From: Bacillota bacterium
GTDB lineage: Bacteria; Bacillota_E; Sulfobacillia; Sulfobacillales; Sulfobacillaceae
DNA: 7,745 nucleotides
Reading direction: 5' to 3'
Assembly (NCBI GenBank): GCA_021802375.1
Contig: JAKAAL010000168.1
Span: forward strand, 1 to 7,745
Shown here: piece after piece, positions 1 to 5,736 of the stretch
Layout of the letters: each line of letters begins with the position of its first letter
How positions within the stretch are numbered: position 1 is the first letter of the stretch
The notes under the pieces: model-generated
Seen by the model: only the letters and a program-made list of their open reading frames with translations
The model's database searches: none
Told to the model about the DNA's origin: nothing
Made by a program: the position numbers and the translations under genes

Positions 1-907
1 ATCCGCATCGGTAGTTTGGAAATGAGGAAACCTATTTCCAAAATAAGGGTGAGGACGTGCGAGGTGTGCCTTTGTTGAAATACTGTGCTGCCGAAGGGAT
101 ACGTGCGGGCGGAACGGTTATTCCAGCGAGCTAATCTAGCGGACTGCAGTATATGCGGGAAATTCCGCTGGGCGTGGTAGAAGCCATTACACCAGGGAAT
201 TTTCCGATTGCCATCTCGGTGTGGAGAATCACCCTGGCGCTCATTTGTGGCAACACTCTGATCTGGAAACCGGAAATCGCATCGCTGTCAGATATCTATC
301 TTACCGAGTGCTCGTTGAGGTAGGACTACCAATATGGCTATCGGAACTGGAAGTCTCGTGGGAGATGTGTTGATGCTTCGGGAGACTTAGATGGTCTCAG
401 TTTCACAAGGTCGACTCAGAGTGGAATGGAATCGGCTTCTGTTGCGGTGGGGCAAAATATCGAATATCGAACCGAGATCGGTGGTAAGAATGCTACCGGC
501 ATTTTCGTCGGTGCCCTATCACTGGTCGAGCCGGAGAACGGTTACTATGTGGTACCTTGGGTAGGTGACGGGGTCGGTCGGGACCATCCATTGGTTTGGG
601 ATGAAATTTTTGGGCCATTGTTCAGTTGTCTCCCTGGCGAGTGCTTTGAGGAAGCAATGAGTCTGAGCAATCTGACCGTTTACGGCTTGAGTGTTGCTTT
701 AATGTTTATGTCTAACGGCACAAGGCCATGCATTTTCTGGATTATGCGGACGCATGCATGGTCTGGGTCAGAGTGGAAACTATTGGTCTTGAGTACCGAG
801 TTCCATCCGGAGAACTCTAGGCTTCGAGTTCGCAGAATCGCGAACAGGGCCGTGCTGCATTAGACTCTTGCAGTCAAATCAAGACTTGCGCGATGTTCTA
901 TTCTTGA
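1..907 (+). pseudogene. Decayed aldehyde dehydrogenase, alpha-ketoglutaric semialdehyde dehydrogenase type
   Basis: Conserved aldehyde dehydrogenase blocks appear in family order but in different frames. Frame 1 (1-50) gives EMRKPIS. Frame 3 (about 51-300) gives LLKYCAAEGIRAGG and PLGVVEAITPGNFPIA, then CGNTLIWKP. VLVEVGLP is in frame 2 (near 305) and GTGSLVGDV in frame 1 (near 345). DGLSFTRSTQ, EIGGKNA, ENGYYV and DEIFGP are in frame 3. From about 719 frame 2 gives FLDYADACMVWV, GLEYRVP and SSSQNREQGRAALD, ending at TGA 905-907. Stops lie inside the reading at 132-134, 321-323 and 818-820. EIGGKNA jumps almost directly to ENGYYV, so roughly 110-130 residues holding the catalytic Cys are missing. 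The N-terminal part lies before the window. The C-terminal block resembles 2,5-dioxovalerate dehydrogenases such as YcbD, which fits the cycloisomerase next door. It cannot make active enzyme. Family certain; substrate class inferred. Confidence 0.9.
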
Positions 908-956
908 CCGGCATCTTAGTCAGCCATTAGTCGACGTCCGGAGCTGGCGAGAGGAC

Positions 957-965
957 GAGGAGGAG
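957..965 (+). promoter_or_regulatory. Ribosome binding site for the GTG-started cycloisomerase
   Basis: GAGGAGGAG contains a perfect AGGAGG at 958-963, seven bases before the GTG at 971. It decides the start: no ATG lies nearby in frame, and the protein aligns with its family from this GTG (MHITDVIPY). Confidence 0.8.
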
Positions 966-970
966 CCGCT

Positions 971-2125
971 GTGCATATTACCGACGTCATACCCTATATT
1001 TTAAGTGAAGAGCTCGATGAGCCGTTTGCATTCTCGCAGGGATGGGTTCACAAACGAAGCGCGGTTATTGTTGAGGTTCAGACGGATGAAGGGATTACGG
1101 GTTGGGGCGAAAGTGTTTGTCAAGGGCTTCAACCCCCGGAGCCAACTGCTGCATTAATCCGTTACAGTCTGAAGCCGTTAGTGATGGGACGCAATGTTGA
1201 CGATGTTGAGGTGTTGTGGGAAGAAATGTATGCAATGTGTCGCCAGTTTGGCCAGGCCGGGATTGCTATTAATGCCATAAGCGGTGTTGACATCGCTATA
1301 TGGGATGCGATTGGACGGGCTGCTGGGAAGCCTATTTGTAAGCTTATTGGTGGTGCGTTTCGCACTCGAGTACGTCCCTATGCGACCGGATTTTATCATC
1401 AGCAGGGGAAAAAGTACCCGGATGCGGGAGTTGATGAAGCTCTCCGTCACGTGAAGATGGGACTTTCAGCGATGAAGGTCAAGATTGGGTTTGGTCTCGA
1501 GTATGATCTATCACTTATTTATGCCGTGCGTGATGCCGTTGGGCCTGATGTGGTCCTGATGGCTGACGCGAATGGCGGATACAACGTGGGGCTAGCCAAA
1601 CAATTGTTGCGTGAGTCAGAACGGGCATGTCTGTTTTTTCTTGAAGAGCCTCTGGCACCCGAAGACCGACAGGGTTACACGGCCTTGCGATTTCTTAGTT
1701 CTACTTACATCGCTGCCGGTGAGAATCTATTTGGAAAGATGGGTTATCGAGACTGGATTGCCGAGGGTGCGTTGGATATTCTGCAACCGGATTTGTGCAT
1801 GTGTGGAGGATTTACTGAGGCGAAAAAGATTGCTGCCATCGCAGAGGCATATAGCACGCCTGTCGTCCCCCATGTTTGGGGGACTGCAATTGGGCTTGCT
1901 GCGTCGTTGCAGCTTATCGCTTCGTTGCCGCCAATACCATGGGGATTGCGCCCAGACGATATGTGGCTTGAGTTTGACCAATCAGACCACCCGTTTAGAC
2001 AGCGTTTGATTGACCACGGGATTGCCATGGTGAACGGAATGGTGCAAATCCCGACTGGTCCTGGAATCGGGGTCGGGGTGAATCGCGAAGCTATTTTAGA
2101 ATACGCGAAAACGGAACGTACTTGA
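971..2125 (+). CDS. gci: Enolase-superfamily enzyme, probable D-galactarolactone cycloisomerase
   Basis: The 384-residue protein belongs to the mandelate racemase/muconate lactonizing family. It has an N-terminal capping domain (about 1-120) and a TIM barrel (about 130-360). Expected active-site residues are present: KVK at 169-171, metal ligands D199 (in DAN), E225 and E251, and the D274/H301 dyad in QPDLCMCGGF and VPHVWGTA. Agrobacterium Gci, as I remember it, is 378 residues and shares the PYATG, MKVKIGFG, ILQPDLC-CGGF, PHVWGT and EFD-HPFRQ stretches almost unchanged. Gci-type enzymes open D-galactaro-1,4-lactone to 3-deoxy-2-keto-hexarate in the cytoplasmic uronate/aldarate pathway. Translation starts at GTG 971. 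The gene lies 63 bp behind the ruined semialdehyde dehydrogenase, probably once its operon partner, and mobile debris follows. It is intact. The family is certain; the exact substrate is inferred, and another sugar-acid dehydratase of the same subgroup is possible. Confidence 0.85.
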   Translation: MHITDVIPYILSEELDEPFAFSQGWVHKRSAVIVEVQTDEGITGWGESVCQGLQPPEPTAALIRYSLKPLVMGRNVDDVEVLWEEMYAMCRQFGQAGIAINAISGVDIAIWDAIGRAAGKPICKLIGGAFRTRVRPYATGFYHQQGKKYPDAGVDEALRHVKMGLSAMKVKIGFGLEYDLSLIYAVRDAVGPDVVLMADANGGYNVGLAKQLLRESERACLFFLEEPLAPEDRQGYTALRFLSSTYIAAGENLFGKMGYRDWIAEGALDILQPDLCMCGGFTEAKKIAAIAEAYSTPVVPHVWGTAIGLAASLQLIASLPPIPWGLRPDDMWLEFDQSDHPFRQRLIDHGIAMVNGMVQIPTGPGIGVGVNREAILEYAKTERT

Positions 2126-2264
2126 TTCGGATCACGCTTGAAATCCCGAGATATATCCGTCGCGGACTACAGTTGATGATTTAGGCAGCCGGTTTAGAGG
2201 TTTGAAACTTGCGCGTTAACAAGGTATTGAGCTTGAGCTTTTTGCGCTGTGGTATTTCGACCCG
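2126..2264. other. Gap between cycloisomerase and intron remnant; nothing recognised
   Basis: This stretch separates the cycloisomerase stop from the first recognisable reverse transcriptase codons. I find no convincing terminator, promoter or coding homology. The frame leading into the intron remnant is open here (ELELFALWYFDPR) but does not read as reverse transcriptase, since the YADD region that should precede the remnant is absent. The left deletion junction of the mobile debris therefore probably lies in this gap, near 2260. Confidence 0.4.
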
Positions 2265-2756
2265 AGATTGCGGCGCACTCAGAAGGTCCTCGATGAATTG
2301 CGACTCACGCTCCACACGGAGAAAACCCGTATAGTGGATGTCCGCGAACCCGCGTTCGATTTCTTGGGATTTACCTTCTTTTGGGCAGTGTCCAGTCCAA
2401 GGACGGCACAGGTCGCCCCCTTTGCGGTCCGAAACAGGCGGCCGTTGAGCTGTTTAAGGATAGGGTCCGAGCGCTCACACGGCGTACCCGTCCGATGAAT
2501 CTACAGAAGGTGATTGATGACCTCGCACAGGTTATTCGGGGCGGGGGACGGTGCTTCACCATTAGTCACCATGAGAATAACTATCGACTCGGTGCCTGGG
2601 TTCGCGAACGCTGTCGCGCTTTTGTGGCCAAATGCTGGAATCGGAATCCGACCCTCGATGCCGAGTGGACACAATATCCGCCTTGCCCACATGGACTTGC
2701 CTTCTTTAGCTCTGATGCGCTGTCAAGTCAAGGCGCAACTTCCTCCCCCTTCGTAG
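2265..2756 (+). pseudogene. ltrA: Group II intron reverse transcriptase/maturase fragment, frameshifted
   Basis: Frame 3 from about 2268 reads LRLTLHTEKTRIVDV followed by FDFLGFTF, the signature just after the YADD palm motif of group II intron proteins. Near 2380 the homology moves to frame 2: GRPLCGPKQAAVELFKDRVR, RALTRRTRPMN, then the maturase X-domain stretch VIRGGGRCF and LGAWVRERCRAFVAKCW (to about 2635). A further shift near 2670 gives IRLAHMDLPSLALM, matching the usual C-terminal LAHMGL-SLS block, and a TAG at 2754-2756. The fingers, palm and YADD are absent. Two frameshifts plus the 5' truncation make it non-functional. The 200-codon ORF at 2381-2983 is only the middle segment running on into intron RNA and flanking DNA, and should not be annotated as a protein. 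Confidence 0.85.
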
Positions 2757-2773
2757 GGGCAACTATCGTCGGA

Positions 2774-2806
2774 GAGCCGGGTGTGGGAAAACCACAAGAC
2801 CGGTTC
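2774..2806 (+). ncRNA. Group II intron domain V
   Basis: GAGCCGG (2774-2780) pairs with CCGGTTC (2800-2806), with one G-U pair. Above a bulge (G on one side, AGA on the other), TGTGG pairs with CCACA around a GAAA-containing loop. The AGC catalytic triad is at 2775-2777. Length (33 nt) and sequence match the conserved domain V hairpin, here a relic because the rest of the ribozyme is missing. Confidence 0.85.
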
Positions 2807-2846
2807 GATGAAGGGACGGGGTTGGTAAGGACCCCTCCCACTCTAC
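2807..2846 (+). ncRNA. Group II intron domain VI and 3' splice boundary
   Basis: GGGA (2813-2816) pairs with TCCC (2836-2839), and GGGGT (2818-2822) pairs with ACCCC (2831-2835), with C2817 bulged. The trailing ACTCTAC is typical of bacterial group II intron ends. A2840, seven bases from the end, is the likely branch-point adenosine. The boundary at 2846/2847 is supported because istA homology on the other strand begins right after it. Confidence 0.65.
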
Positions 2847-3048
2847 AGGATGGGGATATAACGCCATCTGGTTCAAGACCGCATCGGTGCACTGGGGGTC
2901 TAAAGGCCAGGTATACCCGGCGGCTTGCGCCCGATCCCCCACTTTTTTCACCGCCCCAAGCGACATGGCAAGAGTGCGGCTAATCAATCATCCGCAAGCT
3001 GTCGTGCTGTTCATGATACAACCGTAAAATTTCACGCATTGGGCGCAT
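2847..3048 (-). pseudogene. istA: 5' fragment of IS21-family transposase istA
   Basis: Reading the minus strand from ATG at 3048-3046 gives MRPMREILRLYHEQHDSLRMI. After a small frameshift near 2986 it continues ISRTLAMSLGAVKKVGDRAQ and AAGYTWPLDPQCTDAVLNQM to about 2850. This matches the N-terminal helix-turn-helix region of IS21 IstA proteins: REILRL, then SLREIARSLG, then a RA-AAG-TWPL linker and a LFP/LYP-like element. An AGAGG ribosome site sits at 3059-3055. Only about 67 codons remain. The DDE catalytic domain and istB are not found on either side. The gene ends where the antisense group II intron begins, so the intron probably inserted into it. A TnpB N-terminus was considered but fits less well. 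Confidence 0.7.
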
Positions 3049-3542
3049 CGTGAACCTCTGTGAGATCGTCAAAACATTCATCTCCCTGACCTGTTTTCTG
3101 AATGTCAGAGAGGACTCTTGCTATACTCCTCGCGGCTAATTTTTGATGGTTTTCCGTACCAATGAGCCTTTTTGCTGTTCTCGAAGCCTGATGGGACAAA
3201 GGCTTAAGAATAGCGGAAAAAGCTCGACTGATAGACCCCATCTGGGTTTCGAGAACTCTGACGGGGCCTTGACATCACCCCCACACAGCGGGATCGACCC
3301 CAGCGTTCTGAGACCCGGCGCACCTGATCGCCTCGCTCGCGGCATCCCTTCGACGCATCTCGTCCAATAACATCAGAACCGTTGCCATGACCAAAATTGG
3401 GCATCTCGCAGGGGGTAAAGTTTCTTGATGGGCATCCTCAACGCCAATCACGGTGCGATACATTGAACAGCGCAGAAAGCCCCATGAGGATGTAACTCTA
3501 CTGTGCAAGTAAAAATTTTTTGATTAATGTGTCGAAATGCAC
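3049..3542. other. Non-coding stretch of probable IS remnants; no gene recognised
   Basis: Nearly 500 bases lie between the istA start and the iclR promoter. Short overlapping ORFs exist on both strands, but none has a good ribosome site or recognisable homology, so I do not call them. The first ~150 bases should be the upstream end of the IS21-like element. On the minus strand, CATCAAAAATTAGCCGCG (3148-3131) resembles the short sub-terminal repeats seen in some IS21 ends. I could not define the outer inverted repeat. The segment 3250-3500 is more GC-rich than the iclR gene and may be further transposase debris too worn to identify. Confidence 0.45.
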
Positions 3543-3571
3543 TTGACTCTTCGGGCCTATGCTCATATTAT
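3543..3571 (+). promoter_or_regulatory. Predicted sigma-A promoter of iclR
   Basis: TTGACT (-35, 3543-3548) and TATTAT (-10, 3566-3571) are separated by exactly 17 bases. Each differs from consensus at one position. Transcription would begin near 3578, about 27 bases before the regulator's ATG. This is the best promoter in the window and probably drives iclR plus the binding-protein gene. Confidence 0.7.
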
Positions 3572-3590
3572 GAATTTGCAGTATCATAAT
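3567..3590 (+). promoter_or_regulatory. Palindromic putative operator over the iclR -10 and start site
   Basis: ATTATGA (3567-3573) and TCATAAT (3584-3590) form a perfect 7-bp inverted repeat with a 10-base centre. It covers the -10 box and transcription start and ends just before the ribosome site AAGGAG (3593-3598). IclR-family dimers commonly bind palindromes overlapping their own promoters, so autorepression is the likely role. Binding is inferred. Confidence 0.5.
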
Positions 3591-3604
3591 GTAAGGAGAC
3601 GTGG

Positions 3605-4390
3605 ATGGAAACAGGGCAAACCCCGACGGGATCGCAAACTGTTGAGCGAGCTTTAGCGATTGTCGAGTTTATCGCAAGAAGTTCTAATCCTGTAAGTATT
3701 GCATCTTTTTCTCGGGCGTTAGGGTTACATCGAAATACTGCATATCGATTGGCCAAGATGTTGGTGTCCAAACAATATCTTGATGTAGAAAACGGCCTTT
3801 ACACAATTGGACCGATGTTGATTGTGCTCGGGCAGTCGAAAAGTCGAAATTCGCTGTTAGTGCGATGTTGTTCACCGTATTTGCAGAATATTGCAGAAAA
3901 TGTTCAAGAGATTACGAATCTGGGAATCTTGCGTGGCGACGAGGTTTTTTATCTGGGGCGCTGGGAACCGGAGCAACATCCGTTCGGTGTCTATATCAAT
4001 GTTGGACAGCGTGCCCCGCTTTACGCATCGGGATTAGGGAAAGTATTGTTGGCCTCATTATCATTCGAAGAACGTCAAAGTTATTACGGACGACAAGCGT
4101 TAAAACGTTTGACCGCTCACACTATTACTGATCCTGAACAGTTGGAAGTGGTTGTCGAACAGGTTCGTCGCCAAGGATATGCGGAGGACATGGAAGAGTT
4201 GTCGTTATCTACCGCATGCGTGGCGGTACCTATTTGTATCGGTGATGTATTTGTCTCGGCGATTAGTGTGGCTTTCCCTGTGGTGCGATTTTCCGAAGAA
4301 CGCCGCAATCACCTTATTGAAGAGCTAACCCATGCGGCCGAGAAAATTAAGCAAGAGATGGCAAGTCAGACAGTTAATATATACGATTGA
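3605..4390 (+). CDS. IclR-family transcriptional regulator
   Basis: The 261-residue protein has the usual IclR length and layout. A winged helix-turn-helix domain spans about 10-70: TVERALAIVEFIA, SIASFSRALGLHRNTAYRL with the recognition helix near 41-53, and the wing YLDVENGLYTIGP. An effector-binding domain spans about 80-255, with VGQRAPLYASGLGKVLLA (133-150) and the late VAVPI strand typical of the family. The ATG at 3605 sits six bases after AAGGAG (3593-3598). IclR regulators commonly respond to small organic acids, aromatics or sugar-acid intermediates. Here the neighbours (sugar-type binding protein, cyclase-family hydrolase, dehydrogenase) point to a sugar acid or lactone. It has its own promoter and palindrome and is probably co-transcribed with the binding-protein gene 50 bp downstream. 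The ligand, and whether it activates or represses, cannot be read from sequence. Confidence 0.92.
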   Translation: METGQTPTGSQTVERALAIVEFIARSSNPVSIASFSRALGLHRNTAYRLAKMLVSKQYLDVENGLYTIGPMLIVLGQSKSRNSLLVRCCSPYLQNIAENVQEITNLGILRGDEVFYLGRWEPEQHPFGVYINVGQRAPLYASGLGKVLLASLSFEERQSYYGRQALKRLTAHTITDPEQLEVVVEQVRRQGYAEDMEELSLSTACVAVPICIGDVFVSAISVAFPVVRFSEERRNHLIEELTHAAEKIKQEMASQTVNIYD

Positions 4391-4426
4391 AGAATATTGC
4401 TGACATTATGAAGAGTTTGATTAGAC

Positions 4427-4433
4427 AGGAGGG
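4427..4433 (+). promoter_or_regulatory. Ribosome binding site fixing the binding-protein start
   Basis: AGGAGGG lies seven bases before ATG 4441. It shows that translation starts there and not at the in-frame TTG at 4387, which overlaps the iclR stop and would put 18 unrelated residues before the signal peptide. Confidence 0.85.
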
Positions 4434-4440
4434 TTATTGT

Positions 4441-5478
4441 ATGAAGCGAAAAGCTTTGGCGCTGACCATGGTCGGGAGCATGGCAGCCATAGCTGTATTA
4501 GCGGGATGTGGTACTAGTTCTAGCACGCCCACGGCTTCTACGCATTCCAAAAAGGTGGTTATTGGGTTTAGTCAATCATACACCGGTAACAGCTATCGCA
4601 AAGCAGAAGATGCCGCTTTTTTTTCGGTGGCAAAGAAGATGGAAAGCTCTGGGCAAATTGCGAGTTACGACATGTTGGATGCCAATAATTCAGTAAGTAC
4701 CCAGATATCGCAGATTGATGACTTGATTTTAAAGCACGTGAGCCTTCTAATTATTGATCCAGCATCCCCCACAGCTCTTAATGGAGCCATTGCAAAAGCG
4801 AAAGCGTCAGGGATTCCCGTGTTGGTAATCAATGACGGTCCCGTGACCAGTACATTGCCTTATCAGCTGAATTTTAACAATCCTGCCCAAGAAGCGGTTG
4901 CTATGCAATATGTCGCTACTCGATTGCACGGCAAGGGCAATGTGATGTTGATTCGGGGGATTGCAGGCACTGGTACAGACGCTGGATTCTATCAGGGCAT
5001 GAAGGAAGTGTTAAAGAAATTTCCGGGATTGAAAGTGGTGTCAACCGTTTACGGGAACTGGACCGAAAGTGTGGCAGAGTCGGCGGTTGCTTCAGTGTTG
5101 CCTAGCCTGCCTACGGTGAACGCAATCGTAACGGAAGGTGGAGAAGGATACGGTGCCATTGAGGCATTTAAGGCGGCTGGACGTCCTATCCCGCTAGTCG
5201 TTGGTGGCAATCGCGGTCACTTTTTAGAATGGTGGGCTCAAGAAGCAAAGCATGGCTATAGAACAATGTCTGTATCCAGCAATCCTTGGATTGGCGGGGC
5301 CGCACTATATGTGGCTTTGGACATATTGCATGGGGACAAAGTACCGAAGAACATGACGATGCCATTTTTGACAATTACGCAAAGTCAGTTGCCTCAATAC
5401 GTGAAATCTGTTCCAGCAGACGGGATTGCAGAGCACGCCTATAACAACGCTTGGGTCACAAAGAATATCATTCAGTAA
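4441..5478 (+). CDS. Sugar-type ABC transporter substrate-binding lipoprotein
   Basis: The 345-residue protein begins with a lipoprotein signal peptide: KRK charges, a hydrophobic stretch and the lipobox LAGC with the lipidated Cys at 23, followed by a Ser/Thr-rich linker. The mature part reads as a two-lobed periplasmic-binding-protein fold of the ribose/sugar cluster (PF13407 type): KVVIGFSQSYTGNSYRKAED at the start, the ISQIDDLI...LLIIDPASPTALN segment, GIPVLVINDGPV, a central GNVMLIRG strand and NAIVTEGGEGYGAIEAFKAAGR. It should sit anchored on the outer membrane face and hand a sugar, polyol or sugar acid to an ABC permease. No ATPase or permease gene is in this window, which is unusual because such genes normally adjoin. 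It follows iclR by 50 bp with no terminator between, so it probably shares the iclR promoter. An alternative role is ligand sensing. The ligand is unknown. Confidence 0.9.
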   Translation: MKRKALALTMVGSMAAIAVLAGCGTSSSTPTASTHSKKVVIGFSQSYTGNSYRKAEDAAFFSVAKKMESSGQIASYDMLDANNSVSTQISQIDDLILKHVSLLIIDPASPTALNGAIAKAKASGIPVLVINDGPVTSTLPYQLNFNNPAQEAVAMQYVATRLHGKGNVMLIRGIAGTGTDAGFYQGMKEVLKKFPGLKVVSTVYGNWTESVAESAVASVLPSLPTVNAIVTEGGEGYGAIEAFKAAGRPIPLVVGGNRGHFLEWWAQEAKHGYRTMSVSSNPWIGGAALYVALDILHGDKVPKNMTMPFLTITQSQLPQYVKSVPADGIAEHAYNNAWVTKNIIQ

Positions 5479-5622
5479 CGATATCTTGCTCTGAACCAGA
5501 TAATAGTTTTGCTTTTTTAATTGGGTTTCGGGCTCGTTGATGATGGATCTTTGGTGTCGATTGGTGATTAGCAGAATGTGATAGGAGCTGGGTGTCTTTT
5601 TTACACCAACGGTTACTCTCAT

Positions 5623-5639
5623 GTTCGAACAAGTTCGAA
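5623..5639 (+). repeat. Tandem GTTCGAA repeat, putative operator
   Basis: GTTCGAA (5623-5629), CAA, GTTCGAA (5633-5639) is a perfect direct repeat with a 10-base period, about one helical turn. Because TTCGAA is itself a palindrome, TTCGAA-CAAG-TTCGAA is also an inverted repeat. It lies about 100 bases before the cyclase start, a suitable place for a regulator site. The ten-base period recalls operators of some IclR-family regulators. Function is inferred. Confidence 0.4.
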
Positions 5640-5724
5640 GATGCTTTGGTTTATCAGGGATTTGCTCATCTATTTTTTCTTGTTATGGGGATAGGTACTT
5701 GAGACCGCTTCCTTGCTCGGAATA

Positions 5725-5730
5725 GGGGAG
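5725..5730 (+). promoter_or_regulatory. Ribosome binding site fixing the cyclase start
   Basis: GGGGAG ends six bases before ATG 5737. This favours ATG 5737 over the in-frame TTG at 5713, whose eight extra residues (MLGIGEIS) are not part of the family fold. Confidence 0.7.
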
Positions 5731-5736
5731 ATAAGC

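Larger units (their letters stand above)
2265..2846 (+). mobile_element. 3'-terminal remnant of a group II intron
   Basis: The remnant carries, in correct order, the C-terminal third of a group II intron reverse transcriptase/maturase, then a domain V hairpin (2774-2806), a domain VI stem (2813-2839) and a typical intron 3' end, ACTCTAC (2840-2846). The 5' ribozyme domains I-III and most of the reverse transcriptase are missing, so it cannot splice or retrohome by itself. Immediately after the 3' end, the minus strand reads as istA of an IS21-type element. The intron thus appears to have inserted antisense into that IS gene, and the left side of both elements was later lost. Confidence 0.8.
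5479..5736. other. Leader region before the cyclase gene
   Basis: The 258 bases contain no gene. No strong GC-rich terminator follows the binding-protein gene. A weak 5-bp hairpin, GGTGT/ACACC around CTTTTTT (5591-5607), lacks a following T-run. The notable element is the double TTCGAA at 5624-5639. A clear promoter is not visible, although the gap length suggests the cyclase gene has its own transcription start here. Confidence 0.4.

Noticed and set aside
426..863. 145-codon ORF as a standalone small protein
   Set aside because: It is one frame of the decayed aldehyde dehydrogenase. Family homology leaves this frame at about 719 and continues in another.
1611..2009. Overlapping ORFs on both strands within the cycloisomerase gene
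   Set aside because: They are shadows of a strongly conserved coding frame, with no recognisable homology of their own.
2381..2983. A 200-codon open frame on the + strand
   Set aside because: Its first half is the frameshifted maturase segment. The remainder runs through intron domains V and VI and antisense istA, so it is not a real protein.
2763..2987. Minus-strand ORF considered as the N-terminus of an IS605-type TnpB (YTWPLDP resembles RYxLDPT)
   Set aside because: Adding the upstream frame (REILRLYHEQH...SLRMI) gives a continuous fit to the IS21 IstA N-terminus, including the helix-turn-helix and the TWPL linker.
3136..3508. Several 66-77-codon ORFs on both strands
   Set aside because: They lack convincing ribosome sites and recognisable domains and overlap one another, as expected in GC-rich non-coding DNA.
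4387..4440. Upstream start giving the binding protein 18 more residues
   Set aside because: The ribosome site at 4427-4433 and the signal peptide both point to ATG 4441.
5591..5607. Hairpin GGTGT-CTTTTTT-ACACC as a terminator
   Set aside because: The stem has only five pairs, the T-run is in the loop, and no T-tract follows.
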